From Mycobacterium saskatchewanense (lineage in GTDB: Bacteria; Actinomycetota; Actinomycetes; Mycobacteriales; Mycobacteriaceae): a stretch of DNA of 64,000 nt. Positions 56,518-64,000 of the stretch are shown in pieces. The translations under genes were made by a program, and so were the position numbers. The DNA lies in assembly GCF_010729105.1 (NCBI RefSeq), contig NZ_AP022573.1, positions 2,728,001 through 2,792,000 of the forward strand. The letters run 5' to 3'. Below the pieces are notes generated by a model. It did no database searches. It was not told the DNA's origin and was given only the letters and a program-made list of their open reading frames with translations. Position 1 is the first letter of the stretch. Each line of letters starts with the position of its first letter.

Positions 56518-57219
56518 GTGAAGACAGCGGTGGTCACCGGTGGCGGCTCCGGCATCGGCTATGCCGTCGCGCAGCGCCTGCGCGCCGACGGCCTCGACGT
56601 CGCGACCATCGACCTCCGGCCCTCGGACACCGATTTCGCTTTCACCGCCGACGTCACCGACCGCTCGCAGGTGGACGCCACGCTGTCGGCGATCCGCGCC
56701 AGGCTGGGTCCGGTGACCGTGCTGGTCAACGCGGCGGGCCTGGACGGATTCAAGCGATTCGCCAACATCACGTTCGAGGACTGGCAACGGGTCATCGACG
56801 TCAACCTCAACGGGGTATTCCACGTGACCCAGGCCGTGCTGCCCGACATGATCGAGGCGGGGTGGGGCCGGATCGTCAACATCTCTTCGTCGAGCACCCA
56901 TTCGGGTGCCCCCTACATGAGCCACTACGTGGCGGCCAAGTCGGCGGTCAACGGCCTCACCAAGTCGCTGGCGCTCGAGTACGGCCCGAGCGGCATCACG
57001 GTCAACGCCGTGCCGCCGGGCTTCATCGACACACCGATGTTGCGCGCCGCGGAGAAGAACGGGTTCCTCGGCGACATCGACGAGACCATCGCCCGCACGC
57101 CTGTACGCCGGATGGGCAGGCCTGAAGACATCGCCGCCGCATGTGCCTTCCTGGTGTCCGAGGAAGCCGGTTACATCACCGGTCAGATTCTGGGCGTCAA
57201 CGGCGGACGCAACACCTGA
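56518..57219 (+). CDS. Short-chain dehydrogenase/reductase (SDR)
   Basis: A 233-residue classical SDR. NAD(P) motif TGGGSGIG near residue 8, NAAG, catalytic Ser in NISSSSTHSG and YxxxK as YVAAK near 137-141. It oxidises an alcohol or reduces a ketone in the pathway. GTG 56518 behind GCAGAGG. First gene of a short run SDR-peptide-ferredoxin-P450, divergent from the ALDH. Confidence 0.88.
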   Translation: MKTAVVTGGGSGIGYAVAQRLRADGLDVATIDLRPSDTDFAFTADVTDRSQVDATLSAIRARLGPVTVLVNAAGLDGFKRFANITFEDWQRVIDVNLNGVFHVTQAVLPDMIEAGWGRIVNISSSSTHSGAPYMSHYVAAKSAVNGLTKSLALEYGPSGITVNAVPPGFIDTPMLRAAEKNGFLGDIDETIARTPVRRMGRPEDIAAACAFLVSEEAGYITGQILGVNGGRNT

Positions 57220-57262
57220 GGGAAACGCTCGAGAATCAACTCCGGAAGGGAATCGTTGGAAG

Positions 57263-57364
57263 ATGACACAACTGGGCGTTGAAAAAGAGGGTGCCTTCGC
57301 CAACGGCATGCAGTTGCGCGTCGACGGGTGCGGTCACCTCAAGTGGTACGACTACCAAAACTGA
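57263..57364 (+). CDS. Candidate 33-residue peptide between SDR and ferredoxin-P450
   Basis: ATG 57263 to TGA 57362-57364. The peptide starts MTQLGVEKEGAFANG and ends VDGCGHLKWYDYQN, a hydrophilic leader followed by an aromatic- and Cys-containing end with H, W and two Y. GGAAGGG at 57244-57250 is a possible RBS 12 bases upstream; the next gene begins 18 bp after the stop. No family recognised. It could be a modified-peptide precursor for the downstream P450, a small regulator, or spurious. Confidence 0.5.
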   Translation: MTQLGVEKEGAFANGMQLRVDGCGHLKWYDYQN

Positions 57365-57382
57365 ACCCCCGCAAGGAGAACC

Positions 57383-57580
57383 GTGAAGGTTTGGGTCGAT
57401 CCCGAACGCTGCCAGGGCCACACCCTGTGCTCGATGATCGCACCGGAGTCCTTCGAGCTCAGCGACATCGACGGCAGCTCGTCAGCGATCGACGAAGACG
57501 TGCCCGCCGACCGCGAGGCGAACGTGCGCGAGGCCGCGCGATCCTGCCCGGAGCAGGCCATCATCATCACCGAAAGCTGA
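57383..57580 (+). CDS. Ferredoxin (3Fe-4S type) for P450
   Basis: A 65-residue ferredoxin. The cluster motif reads CQGHTLC then a distant CPEQAI; the His in place of one Cys is usual for the one-electron donors beside mycobacterial P450s. GTG 57383 behind AAGGAGAACC. It is followed 14 bp later by the P450, so the pair is an electron-transfer unit. Confidence 0.92.
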   Translation: MKVWVDPERCQGHTLCSMIAPESFELSDIDGSSSAIDEDVPADREANVREAARSCPEQAIIITES

Positions 57581-57594
57581 AGGGAGGCGCTGCT

Positions 57595-58959
57595 TTGAGC
57601 CTGGACGACGTCGTCAGCGACAGCGGTCGTGACGAGCGCCGATATCACTTCGACCGGCACACCGCCGAGTACCGCACGCAGTTCGCCGCGATCACGCAGG
57701 AGATGCACGCCAGGTGCCCGATCGCGTGGAGCGACACCTACGGCGGACACTGGGTTGCGGCCGGCAGCCACGAGGTTTTCGAGCTCGCCCGCTGCCCGGC
57801 GGTTTCCAACGATCACGACGTCAACAACCAGCGCCGCGGATACAAGGGCATTTCGATCCCGACGGCCAGCCGCATCAACGGCGTGCGCGGCGGCATCCTG
57901 GAGATGGACAACCCCGAGCATCACACCTACCGCAGTGTGCTCAACCCCTACCTGTCACCGGCCGCGGTCAAACGCTGGGAGCCGTTCATCCACGAAGTGA
58001 CGCGCGCCTGCCTCGACGAGAAGATCGAAGACGGCCGCATCGACTTCGTCGACGACCTGGCCAACGTCGTCCCGGCCGTATTGACGTTGGCGCTCTTGGG
58101 CGTCCAGCTCAAGAAATGGAAGTTGTACAGCGAACCGACCCACGCTGCGATCTACACGCCGGAGCACTCCCCCGACATCCAGCGGGTGACCGAGATGCAC
58201 CGCCAGATGGGGCTCGATCTGGTCAACAACATGATCGAGATCCGCGAGCACCCGCGGCCGGGAATCGTGAATGCGCTGCTACAGATGCGCATTGACGGCG
58301 AGCCCGCCCCGGATCTGGAGATCCTGGGGAACCTCGGGCTGGTCATCGGCGGCGGATTCGACACCACGACGGCGCTGACCGCCCACTCGCTGGAATGGCT
58401 GTCGCAGCATCCCGACGAGCGTGAACTGCTCGCCACGCAGCGCGATGCGCTGCTCGACCCGGCCACTGAGGAGTTCCTCCGCTACTTCACGCCGGCACCC
58501 GGGGACGGCCGCACGTTCTCCGACGACGTGGAACTCGATGGCATCCACTTCAAGGAGGGGGAACGGCTGTGGATCTCATGGGCCATGGCCAACCGCGACC
58601 CCTCCGTCTTCCACGACCCAGACCAGATCATCCTCGACCGGAAGGGTAACCGGCACTTCAGTTTCGGACTGGGGGTGCACCGGTGTATCGGATCGAATGT
58701 GGCACGCACCGTGTTCAAGGCGATGCTGACCGCCGTCCTGGATCGGATGCCGGACTACCGGTGCGATCCCGCGGGGACCGTGCACTACGACACGATCGGC
58801 GTCATCCAGGGCATGAAGCACCTCCCGGCCACGTTTACACCCGGTCGCAGGCTGGGGTCGGGTCTCGATGAGACGTTGGAAAGGCTCCAACGCATCTGCG
58901 ATGAGCAGGGATTGGCTAGGCCCATCACCGAACGCAAAGAGGCCGCCGTCATCGATTAG
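57595..58959 (+). CDS. Cytochrome P450 (2)
   Basis: A 454-residue soluble P450. I-helix GGFDTT near residue 253, EXXR as EEFLRYF region, heme Cys in FGLGVHRCIGS near 363. TTG 57595 is preferred because AGGGAGG lies 7 bases before it. The N-terminal 25 residues are Asp/Arg-rich. Partnered with the upstream ferredoxin; substrate unknown. Confidence 0.92.
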   Translation: MSLDDVVSDSGRDERRYHFDRHTAEYRTQFAAITQEMHARCPIAWSDTYGGHWVAAGSHEVFELARCPAVSNDHDVNNQRRGYKGISIPTASRINGVRGGILEMDNPEHHTYRSVLNPYLSPAAVKRWEPFIHEVTRACLDEKIEDGRIDFVDDLANVVPAVLTLALLGVQLKKWKLYSEPTHAAIYTPEHSPDIQRVTEMHRQMGLDLVNNMIEIREHPRPGIVNALLQMRIDGEPAPDLEILGNLGLVIGGGFDTTTALTAHSLEWLSQHPDERELLATQRDALLDPATEEFLRYFTPAPGDGRTFSDDVELDGIHFKEGERLWISWAMANRDPSVFHDPDQIILDRKGNRHFSFGLGVHRCIGSNVARTVFKAMLTAVLDRMPDYRCDPAGTVHYDTIGVIQGMKHLPATFTPGRRLGSGLDETLERLQRICDEQGLARPITERKEAAVID

Positions 58960-58970
58960 GGCGCCGACCA

Positions 58971-59044
58971 GTTCCGCGGCGAGCAGACGCAAAGACGCGC
59001 GAATTAGGTTGGTGGCGTGTGATTTTGCGTCTGCTCGGCGGAAT
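58971..59044. terminator. GCAGACGCAAA hairpin between P450 and acyl-CoA dehydrogenase
   Basis: GTTCCGCGGCGAGCAGACGC (58971-58990) pairs, with a one-base bulge, with TTTTGCGTCTGCTCGGCGGAA (59023-59043, quoted in part as GCGTCTGCTCGGCGGAA). The two genes converge here, so a bidirectional terminator is likely. A degenerate relative lies at 14922. Confidence 0.7.
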
Positions 59045-59045
59045 G

Positions 59046-60221
59046 TTATCCCCGCGGCAGACCCAGCACGCGCTGGGCGATGATGTTGCGTTGGATTTCG
59101 GACGTTCCGCCGGCGATCGTGCCGGAGAAGCTGCGGGCAAAGCGCTCGAACCAGCTGGCGAAATAGTGGTCCAAATTCATCGGCGCATAGGGACCGGTCT
59201 GTCCCGGCTGGACGAGGCCGTCCGGCCCGGCCGACGACAGCGCGTGTTCGGTCCCGCGCAACTCCGCTTCGGAGCCCAGTAGCTTGAGCACCGAAATCGC
59301 GGCCACGTCATCCTCGCCTCGGGCGGCGCGGGCCAGCGCCACCGATCCCAGCAGGCGCAGTGCTTGCTTGTCCATGATCAGGCTCGCATATTGGTCGCAC
59401 TCGAGCTCCGTGCGGGGGTGCCAGTCGGCGATCACGTTCTCCATGCGATCCGCGAAGCCGAGCCACATCATCGTGCGTTCGTGGCCGAGCGATCCGCTGG
59501 CCACCCGCCACCCCCCGTTGACCGCACCCACCAGGTTCTCCGCCGGCACCCGCGCCTCGGTGAAGAACACCTCGTTGAAGTCGAGGTCGTCGGCGGCGCA
59601 GATGGACGGGAAGGGCCGGCGCACGACGCCGGGGGTATCGGTGGGGATGATCAAGGCGCTGATGCCCTTGTGCTTGGGCGCATCGGGATCGGTGCGCACG
59701 AAGGTCAGCAGCACGTCGGCGTCGTGCGCTCCGGAGGTCCAGACCTTCTGCCCGTTGACCACGAAGTGGTCACCGTCGAGGACGGCACGGGTGCGCAGCG
59801 ATGCCAGATCGGAGCCGGCGCTCGGTTCGCTCATCCCCAACGACGCGGTGATCTCGGCCCGCAGGATCGGCACCGCCCACCGCCGTTTCTGTTCTGCATT
59901 TCCGAACGAGAGTAGCGAGGCTGCAACGATATTCACGCCTTGCGGGTTGAAGCTGTGATAGATCCGGCGGCGGCACAATTCCTCGAGGTGGACGAACTGC
60001 TGCACCACAGTCGCGTTGCGCCCACCGAATTCCGGCGGTTGGCCGGGCAGCAGCCAGCCGTTATCGAACAACAGACGCTGCCAACGACGCGCCCACGGCG
60101 GCATGTGCGACACGGACCTGGGCCGGTCCTGCGTTTCGCTTGCCGGAGGTAGGTTTTCGTCGAGGAAGGCCCCGAACTCGGCCCGGAACGCCTCGACGTC
60201 GGAATCAAAAGTCAGCTGCAC
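59046..60221 (-). CDS. Acyl-CoA dehydrogenase, subunit 1 (FadE family)
   Basis: A 391-residue flavoprotein: GMSEPSAGSDLASL FAD-binding region near residue 130, VNGQKVWTSGAHDAD, and the C-terminal GGTSEIQRNIIAQRVLG with the usual motif. GTG 60221. Its start overlaps the end of the second subunit by 17 bp. The two probably form a heteromeric enzyme like the FadE26-27 or FadE28-29 pairs used for steroid side chains. Confidence 0.88.
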   Translation of the reverse strand: MQLTFDSDVEAFRAEFGAFLDENLPPASETQDRPRSVSHMPPWARRWQRLLFDNGWLLPGQPPEFGGRNATVVQQFVHLEELCRRRIYHSFNPQGVNIVAASLLSFGNAEQKRRWAVPILRAEITASLGMSEPSAGSDLASLRTRAVLDGDHFVVNGQKVWTSGAHDADVLLTFVRTDPDAPKHKGISALIIPTDTPGVVRRPFPSICAADDLDFNEVFFTEARVPAENLVGAVNGGWRVASGSLGHERTMMWLGFADRMENVIADWHPRTELECDQYASLIMDKQALRLLGSVALARAARGEDDVAAISVLKLLGSEAELRGTEHALSSAGPDGLVQPGQTGPYAPMNLDHYFASWFERFARSFSGTIAGGTSEIQRNIIAQRVLGLPRG

Positions 60222-61203
60222 GGTACTCCCGCGCGATCTGCGCCCGGTGTTCTGCGGCACCGCCCAACAGGTGTTCGCCGGCTTTGGCCCGCTTGAGCGC
60301 GAACTGAAGGTCGTTCTCCCAGGTGAAGCCCATGGCGCCGAAAAGCTGCAAGCCGTGCCGGAATACCAGCGACTGACATTCCCCCGCCGACGCCTTGGCC
60401 ATCGCGGCCGCGAGCCTGCGCCGCGGGTCGTCCGCCGCGATCGTCAATGCGGCGAAGTAGGCCAGCGCGCGGGCACGCTGGATCGCCACGTGCATGTCGG
60501 CGGCCTTGTGCTGGACGGCCTGGAAGGACCCGATCGGCACGCCGAACTGGTGCCGGTTGCGGACGTGGTCGAGCACCAGATCGAGGATGCGCTGGCACGC
60601 CCCGACCATGGTGATCGCCATGCCCGTCAGCGCGACGTGCTGGGCCCGTTCAGGATCGACCGCGAGCCGGGCGCTGTCGGAGACCCGAACACCGCTGAAC
60701 GACAGGTCGGCGACGTGCAGGACGGGGTCGAACACCGCGAAGCGCCGGGACGACACCAGGTTGGCCGGCGCGAGAAACACACCGGCGTCGGTCACCACGG
60801 CCAAGGTATCGACGCGGTCGCCGTCGAGGACATGCCGTGCCGTGCCGTCCAGGACCCAGCCGTCGGCGTCGCGGTGCGCCGTCACCCCGCCGCGCACGGC
60901 GGTGCCCGATTCGTGTGGGTCGAACCGATCCCCCGCCAACGGCGCGAACTGGCTCATCGTCGCGAGAAAGGGAGTGGGATCCGTTGCGCGGCCGAGTTCT
61001 TCGAGCACGATGGCCAGTTCCACCGCGCTGGATTGATCGTTGAGCTCGGTCCAGCCCTGGTCCACGTAGGCCTTCCACAGTGGACTCGGATCGATACCGT
61101 CCTCGGCCACGCTGCGCACCAGTGCGGGCGGGCACTGCTTGGCGACGGCGTCGCGCACCGTGCTCTGCCACAGCCGCTGGTCAGCATCGAACTCCAACAG
61201 CAT
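60205..61203 (-). CDS. Acyl-CoA dehydrogenase, subunit 2 (FadE family)
   Basis: A 332-residue, shorter partner (FGVPIGSFQAVQHKAADMHV and LFGAMGFTWENDLQFALKRA typical of ACAD C-terminal domains). It lacks the long FAD-region blocks of subunit 1, as in two-gene ACADs. ATG 61203, AAGGAGGCG site. Operator-like site C lies 30 bp upstream. Confidence 0.87.
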   Translation of the reverse strand: MLLEFDADQRLWQSTVRDAVAKQCPPALVRSVAEDGIDPSPLWKAYVDQGWTELNDQSSAVELAIVLEELGRATDPTPFLATMSQFAPLAGDRFDPHESGTAVRGGVTAHRDADGWVLDGTARHVLDGDRVDTLAVVTDAGVFLAPANLVSSRRFAVFDPVLHVADLSFSGVRVSDSARLAVDPERAQHVALTGMAITMVGACQRILDLVLDHVRNRHQFGVPIGSFQAVQHKAADMHVAIQRARALAYFAALTIAADDPRRRLAAAMAKASAGECQSLVFRHGLQLFGAMGFTWENDLQFALKRAKAGEHLLGGAAEHRAQIAREYRAADF

Positions 61204-61233
61204 TCGCGCCGCCTCCTTCGTCACCGCCACGGC

Positions 61234-61248
61234 GAGAATAACATTCTC
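61234..61248. promoter_or_regulatory. Operator-like palindrome C (acyl-CoA dehydrogenase)
   Basis: GAGAATAACATTCTC, 6+6 perfect arms with a 3-bp centre, 30 bp upstream of the subunit 2 start. Confidence 0.7.
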
Positions 61249-61303
61249 TCCTGCGAAAGTAGCAATCTCGCACGGACCGAGGAGGGCCGCCAGACGCGTT
61301 CGG

Positions 61304-61954
61304 CTATCGGGCGTCCGGCTGCGCCGCCGCCCACTCACCCCAGCGGTCGAGGTTGACGAACTCGGTGAGCGGACGGCGGCGAAGCGGACCGTGCTTACCC
61401 TTGGGCCAGCCGACGACCACGTGGCCGGCGATCATCCAGTCGCCGGGCACACCGACGGCTTCGCGCAGCAGTCGCTCCCCGCCGTACGCGGCCCAGCTGG
61501 TCATGCAGGCGCCCAGGCCCTGGGCGCGGGCGGCGAGCAGGAAGTTCTGTATCGCCGGGAAGATCGAGCCGCCGAGCAGCAGTTCGGACGCCGTCGGGTA
61601 ACGCTGCTGCGCGAACAGGACCGACGTGAATTCGCCGGCCCGGTCGTGAAATTCGTAGGTGGCGCGGTAGGTGCGAGCGCGGCGGCTGGTGTCGTCGGCG
61701 GCCGGCCGACTCATCCCGTAGACAGGTTCGATCACGGCCAGGGCGTGGGCCGCCGCCTTGGCCACCACCGCGCGTAGCTCGGGTGATCGCAGCACGACGA
61801 AGCGCCAGCCCTGGGCGTTGGCGCCGGAGGGCGCCCACCGGGCTGCTTCGAGGCAGCGGGCGAGGGTCCCGTCGTCGACCGGCTCGTCAGTGAACCGACG
61901 GATGCTGCGGGCGGTAGACATCACCTCCCAGACGTCATCGCATGCGTCCGCCAT
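61304..61954 (-). CDS. Nitroreductase-family flavoprotein
   Basis: A 216-residue NADH/FMN nitroreductase-fold protein (STARSIRRFTDEPVDD; ARWAPSGANAQGWRFVVL; the second conserved block AIQNFLLAARAQGLGAC). Reduces nitro groups, quinones or enones in the family. ATG 61954 with GGAGGAGC. It runs in the same direction as the acyl-CoA dehydrogenase pair, whose promoter lies in the 100-bp gap after it. Confidence 0.85.
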   Translation of the reverse strand: MADACDDVWEVMSTARSIRRFTDEPVDDGTLARCLEAARWAPSGANAQGWRFVVLRSPELRAVVAKAAAHALAVIEPVYGMSRPAADDTSRRARTYRATYEFHDRAGEFTSVLFAQQRYPTASELLLGGSIFPAIQNFLLAARAQGLGACMTSWAAYGGERLLREAVGVPGDWMIAGHVVVGWPKGKHGPLRRRPLTEFVNLDRWGEWAAAQPDAR

Positions 61955-62135
61955 GACCCGCTCCTCCGCAATCGAATCCGCGCCCGCCGAAGGCCAAGGG
62001 GCCGAGCGCAATTGCGGCCGGTCCACGTCTGTTTCCGTGTGCCGGTGCGCAAGGGACGGCCGACCGGGCGCATTTCGGTGTTGACTGTAGACCGCGCGAC
62101 TCGATCGCGGCACCGGACCGTAAAGGAGATGGCAA

Positions 62136-62531
62136 GTGGATCCCGAGACCTACCGACGCGGAGTTGAGTTGCGTTCCGCGGTGCTGGGCGAGGAACACGT
62201 CAGGAAGGCGATGGCCGCGGCCGACGACTTCACCAAGCCGCTGCAGGACCTGGTCACCGAGTACTGCTGGGGCGCGGTGTGGGGGCGCGAGGAACTGTCA
62301 AGGAAGACGCGCAGCATGCTCAACCTGGCCATGATCGCGGTCCTCAACCGGCCCCACGAGTTGCGAACCCACCTCAAGGGCGCGCTAACCAACGGCGTGA
62401 GCCGGGAGGACGTCCGCGAGATTTTCCTCCAGGTCGCCATCTACGCCGGCATGCCGGCCGCGGTCGACAGCTTTCGGATCGCGGGTGAGGTCTTCGCCGA
62501 ATTGGAGGAGGCCGCCGGCCGACCAAGCTAG
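62136..62531 (+). CDS. Carboxymuconolactone decarboxylase-family protein
   Basis: A 131-residue AhpD/CMD-fold protein (DFTKPLQDLVTEYCWG; RKTRSMLNLAMIAVLNRPHEL; EIFLQVAIYAGMPAAVD). The Cys near residue 47 and His in the RPHELRTHLKG loop are positioned as in PcaC-like decarboxylases. GTG 62136 behind AAAGGAGAT. It may act on a ring-fission lactone, but the substrate is unknown. Confidence 0.85.
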   Translation: MDPETYRRGVELRSAVLGEEHVRKAMAAADDFTKPLQDLVTEYCWGAVWGREELSRKTRSMLNLAMIAVLNRPHELRTHLKGALTNGVSREDVREIFLQVAIYAGMPAAVDSFRIAGEVFAELEEAAGRPS

Positions 62532-62549
62532 CCCAGCCCGGCACCCCCC

Positions 62550-62608
62550 GCGACACATAAGCCACGCACCCGACACGCCGGGCGGCATCGCACCGGCTTA
62601 TGCCTCGC
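62550..62608. repeat. GCGACACATAA dispersed element, copy 2
   Basis: Begins 19 bp after the CMD stop. GCGACACATAAGCC pairs with GGCTTATGCCTCG, and the intervening CACGCAC-CGACACGCCG matches copy 1 at 18591. The following 62609-62670 hold a perfect palindrome CCCGTCCCGGGACGGG (62623-62638) and a hairpin CGGCCACCT/AGGTGGCCG (62642-62670). No gene is seen in 62532-62918. Confidence 0.6.
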
Positions 62609-62727
62609 GGCGTCATCGGCCACCCGTCCCGGGACGGGCGTCGGCCACCTCCACCGCGCGTAGGTGGCCGGCGAAGGCAGCGGCTGTAACGAACGCGACC
62701 GCGCAAACGGCGCAACCCTCGACACGC

Positions 62728-62742
62728 GAGAATGGTATTATC
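62728..62742. promoter_or_regulatory. Operator-like palindrome E (amidohydrolase 2)
   Basis: GAGAATGGTATTATC, one arm mismatch to the motif, 177 bp upstream of the amidohydrolase start. Confidence 0.6.
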
Positions 62743-62846
62743 CGGAATCAAGAACGATGCTTACCACCTCCGCGGCGAAACCGATGCCTACCAGCGCTGA
62801 TGATTAACCGAAATGCTTACCGGAAACCCATTGATCGGTGATTGGC

Positions 62847-62861
62847 GAGAATGTTAGCTTT
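62847..62861. promoter_or_regulatory. Half operator-like site D (amidohydrolase 2)
   Basis: GAGAATGTTAGCTTT keeps the left half of the motif, 58 bp upstream of the amidohydrolase start. Confidence 0.35.
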
Positions 62862-62918
62862 CCCATCGTATGACCCGCCCGGGGTCACTTCGGTTACTCG
62901 AACCGAGGGGCGGCTCTC

Positions 62919-64000
62919 GTGATCGAACACGCTGACGGAACGCGCACGCCGGTGATCGACGCCAGTGTGCACATCTTCTTCCCGTCCAACAAGGACCTGC
63001 GCTCGGTGTTGCGCGAGCCCTTCAAAAGTCGCGGATTCCCCGATTACGAGATGGACTGGTACGGGGCGCCGGGCGGCGAATACGCGCCGAACACCGAGGG
63101 CCCGGACGGCCAATATCCCGGTTCGGATCCCGAATTCGTTGCGAACGAGCTGTTCTCGCGGCGCGGAATCGACGTCGCGATCCTGCATCCCATGGGCCGC
63201 GGCATCATGCCTGACCGTCACCTGGGTAGCGCGCTGCATGCCGCCCACAACGAGATGATGGTGTCGCGCTGGCTGGATTCCGGGGAGTTCGGTGACCGGT
63301 TCCGCGGGACGATCCGGGTGAATCCCGACGACATCGCCGGCGCGGTCCGCGAGGTCGCAAAGTGGCGTGCGCACCCGCGGGTCGTCCAGATCGGGGTCCC
63401 CCTGCAGTCCCGCGAGCTGTACGGCAAACCACAGTTCTGGCCATTATGGGAGGCGGCCGCCGACGCGAATCTCCCGGTGGCGGTGCACATCGAATCCGGC
63501 GAGGGCATCGGGTTCCCCCCGACGCCGTCCGGCCACACGCTGACCTACGAGCAGTACGTGGGATTCATGGCCCTCAACTACCTGTATCACCTGATGAATA
63601 TGATCGCCGAGGGCGTGTTCGAGCGATTCCCCGGCCTGAAGTTCGTGTGGGCCGACGGCGCGGCGGATTTCGTCACGCCCTTCATCTGGCGCATGGATAC
63701 CTTCGGGCGTCCTCATCTCGAACAAACCCCCTGGGCCCCAAGGATTCCCAGTGACTACCTGCCCGGCCACGTGTATTTCGTGCAGGGCAGCCTCGATGGT
63801 CCCGGGGACACGGACTTCGCCGGTGAATGGTTCGGCTTCACCGGCAAGGACAACATGGTGATGTTCGGCTCCAGCTACCCGCACTGGCAGTGCGGTGACA
63901 TCCGCAAGCTGCCCAGGGCGCTGTCGGTCGAGCAGCGGGAGAAGGTGTGCTGGCGCAATGCGGCCGACCTGTACGGCATAGACATCGCGGTCGGCTCAGG
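62919..64000 (+). CDS. TIM-barrel amidohydrolase family 2 (partial, runs off the window)
   Basis: At least 360 residues. D-x-H motif as VIDASVHIFFPS near residue 14, central His in LPVAVHIESGEG, and a late MFGSSYPHWQCGD block where Asp of the usual GSDxPH is replaced by Ser. GTG 62919 after GAGGGG. The same family as the gene at 32408-33598, so the two may act on successive or related intermediates. The 3' end lies beyond 64000. Confidence 0.85.
   Translation, partial: MIEHADGTRTPVIDASVHIFFPSNKDLRSVLREPFKSRGFPDYEMDWYGAPGGEYAPNTEGPDGQYPGSDPEFVANELFSRRGIDVAILHPMGRGIMPDRHLGSALHAAHNEMMVSRWLDSGEFGDRFRGTIRVNPDDIAGAVREVAKWRAHPRVVQIGVPLQSRELYGKPQFWPLWEAAADANLPVAVHIESGEGIGFPPTPSGHTLTYEQYVGFMALNYLYHLMNMIAEGVFERFPGLKFVWADGAADFVTPFIWRMDTFGRPHLEQTPWAPRIPSDYLPGHVYFVQGSLDGPGDTDFAGEWFGFTGKDNMVMFGSSYPHWQCGDIRKLPRALSVEQREKVCWRNAADLYGIDIAVGS

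Noticed and set aside
56480..56521. 13-codon frame (MVEMITIGAEVAT) overlapping the SDR start as GTGA
   Set aside because: AGGGG lies 8 bases upstream, so it could be a coupling leader, but it is too short to support from sequence alone.
57263..57364. Resemblance of the peptide to the mycofactocin precursor MftA (IDG-x-CG pattern near the end)
   Set aside because: MftA ends in a Val-Tyr pair right after the Cys-Gly; here 10 residues follow, and no radical-SAM mftC or mftB is present.

Overview
The window looks like chromosomal DNA of a non-tuberculous Mycobacterium. It is GC-rich, GTG/TTG starts and 4-bp start/stop overlaps are common, and it carries an rpfA gene, a full mce operon, F420-dependent oxidoreductases and a ydaO-type leader. 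From memory of the M. tuberculosis map, bases 1 to about 27,970 run parallel, in inverted orientation, to Rv0877-Rv0853c. Two segments do not belong to that order. One is a DUF559-type gene plus a glutathionyl-reductase-like gene at 3.4-5.5 kb, bounded by three copies of a palindromic intergenic repeat. The other is a four-gene redox cluster at 15.0-18.6 kb between the XPB helicase and fadB.

Region by region: DUF3027 protein, MFS transporter and DUF2771 protein (0-3.3 kb). CspB, YccF and molybdenum-cofactor genes moaA2-moaD2 on plus face moaE2-mog-moaC2 on minus, with rpfA and its c-di-AMP riboswitch leader between them (5.5-10.8 kb). Then a helicase-associated protein and an XPB helicase (10.9-14.9 kb), the fadB-fadA pair, an aminotransferase, three SRPBCC proteins around a Far-type CoA-transferase, a thiamine-diphosphate 2-keto-acid decarboxylase, and a bacterioferritin-associated ferredoxin.

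From about 28 kb to the end the content is accessory and centres on uptake and breakdown of an unidentified hydrophobic substrate. A complete mce operon (yrbEA, yrbEB, mceA-F, minus strand, 43.6-53.2 kb) has Mce-associated membrane protein pairs at 28.6-30.2 and 41.6-42.9 kb. Around it sit a CoA ligase, two TIM-barrel amidohydrolases, an enoyl-CoA hydratase, an aldehyde dehydrogenase, a CoA-transferase, an SDR, a ferredoxin, two P450s, a two-subunit acyl-CoA dehydrogenase, a nitroreductase and a carboxymuconolactone decarboxylase-like protein. A TetR-controlled membrane cassette with COX3- and COX4-like subunits, but no catalytic oxidase subunit, lies at 37.5-40.6 kb.

The strongest undescribed signals are these. 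(1) A 15-bp palindrome, consensus GAGAATNNYATTCTC, stands before the scattered catabolic genes on both sides of the mce operon and suggests one regulon. (2) A 33-codon peptide gene with an aromatic-rich end lies between the SDR and the ferredoxin-P450 pair. (3) A nested hairpin with a possible 17-codon upstream ORF lies just before the rpfA riboswitch. (4) The COX3/COX4-like cassette contains two paralogous membrane proteins and is preceded by two identical 14-bp palindromes. No rRNA, tRNA, CRISPR array, transposase or phage gene was recognised. All functional calls come from reading motifs and gene order; no database search was run.
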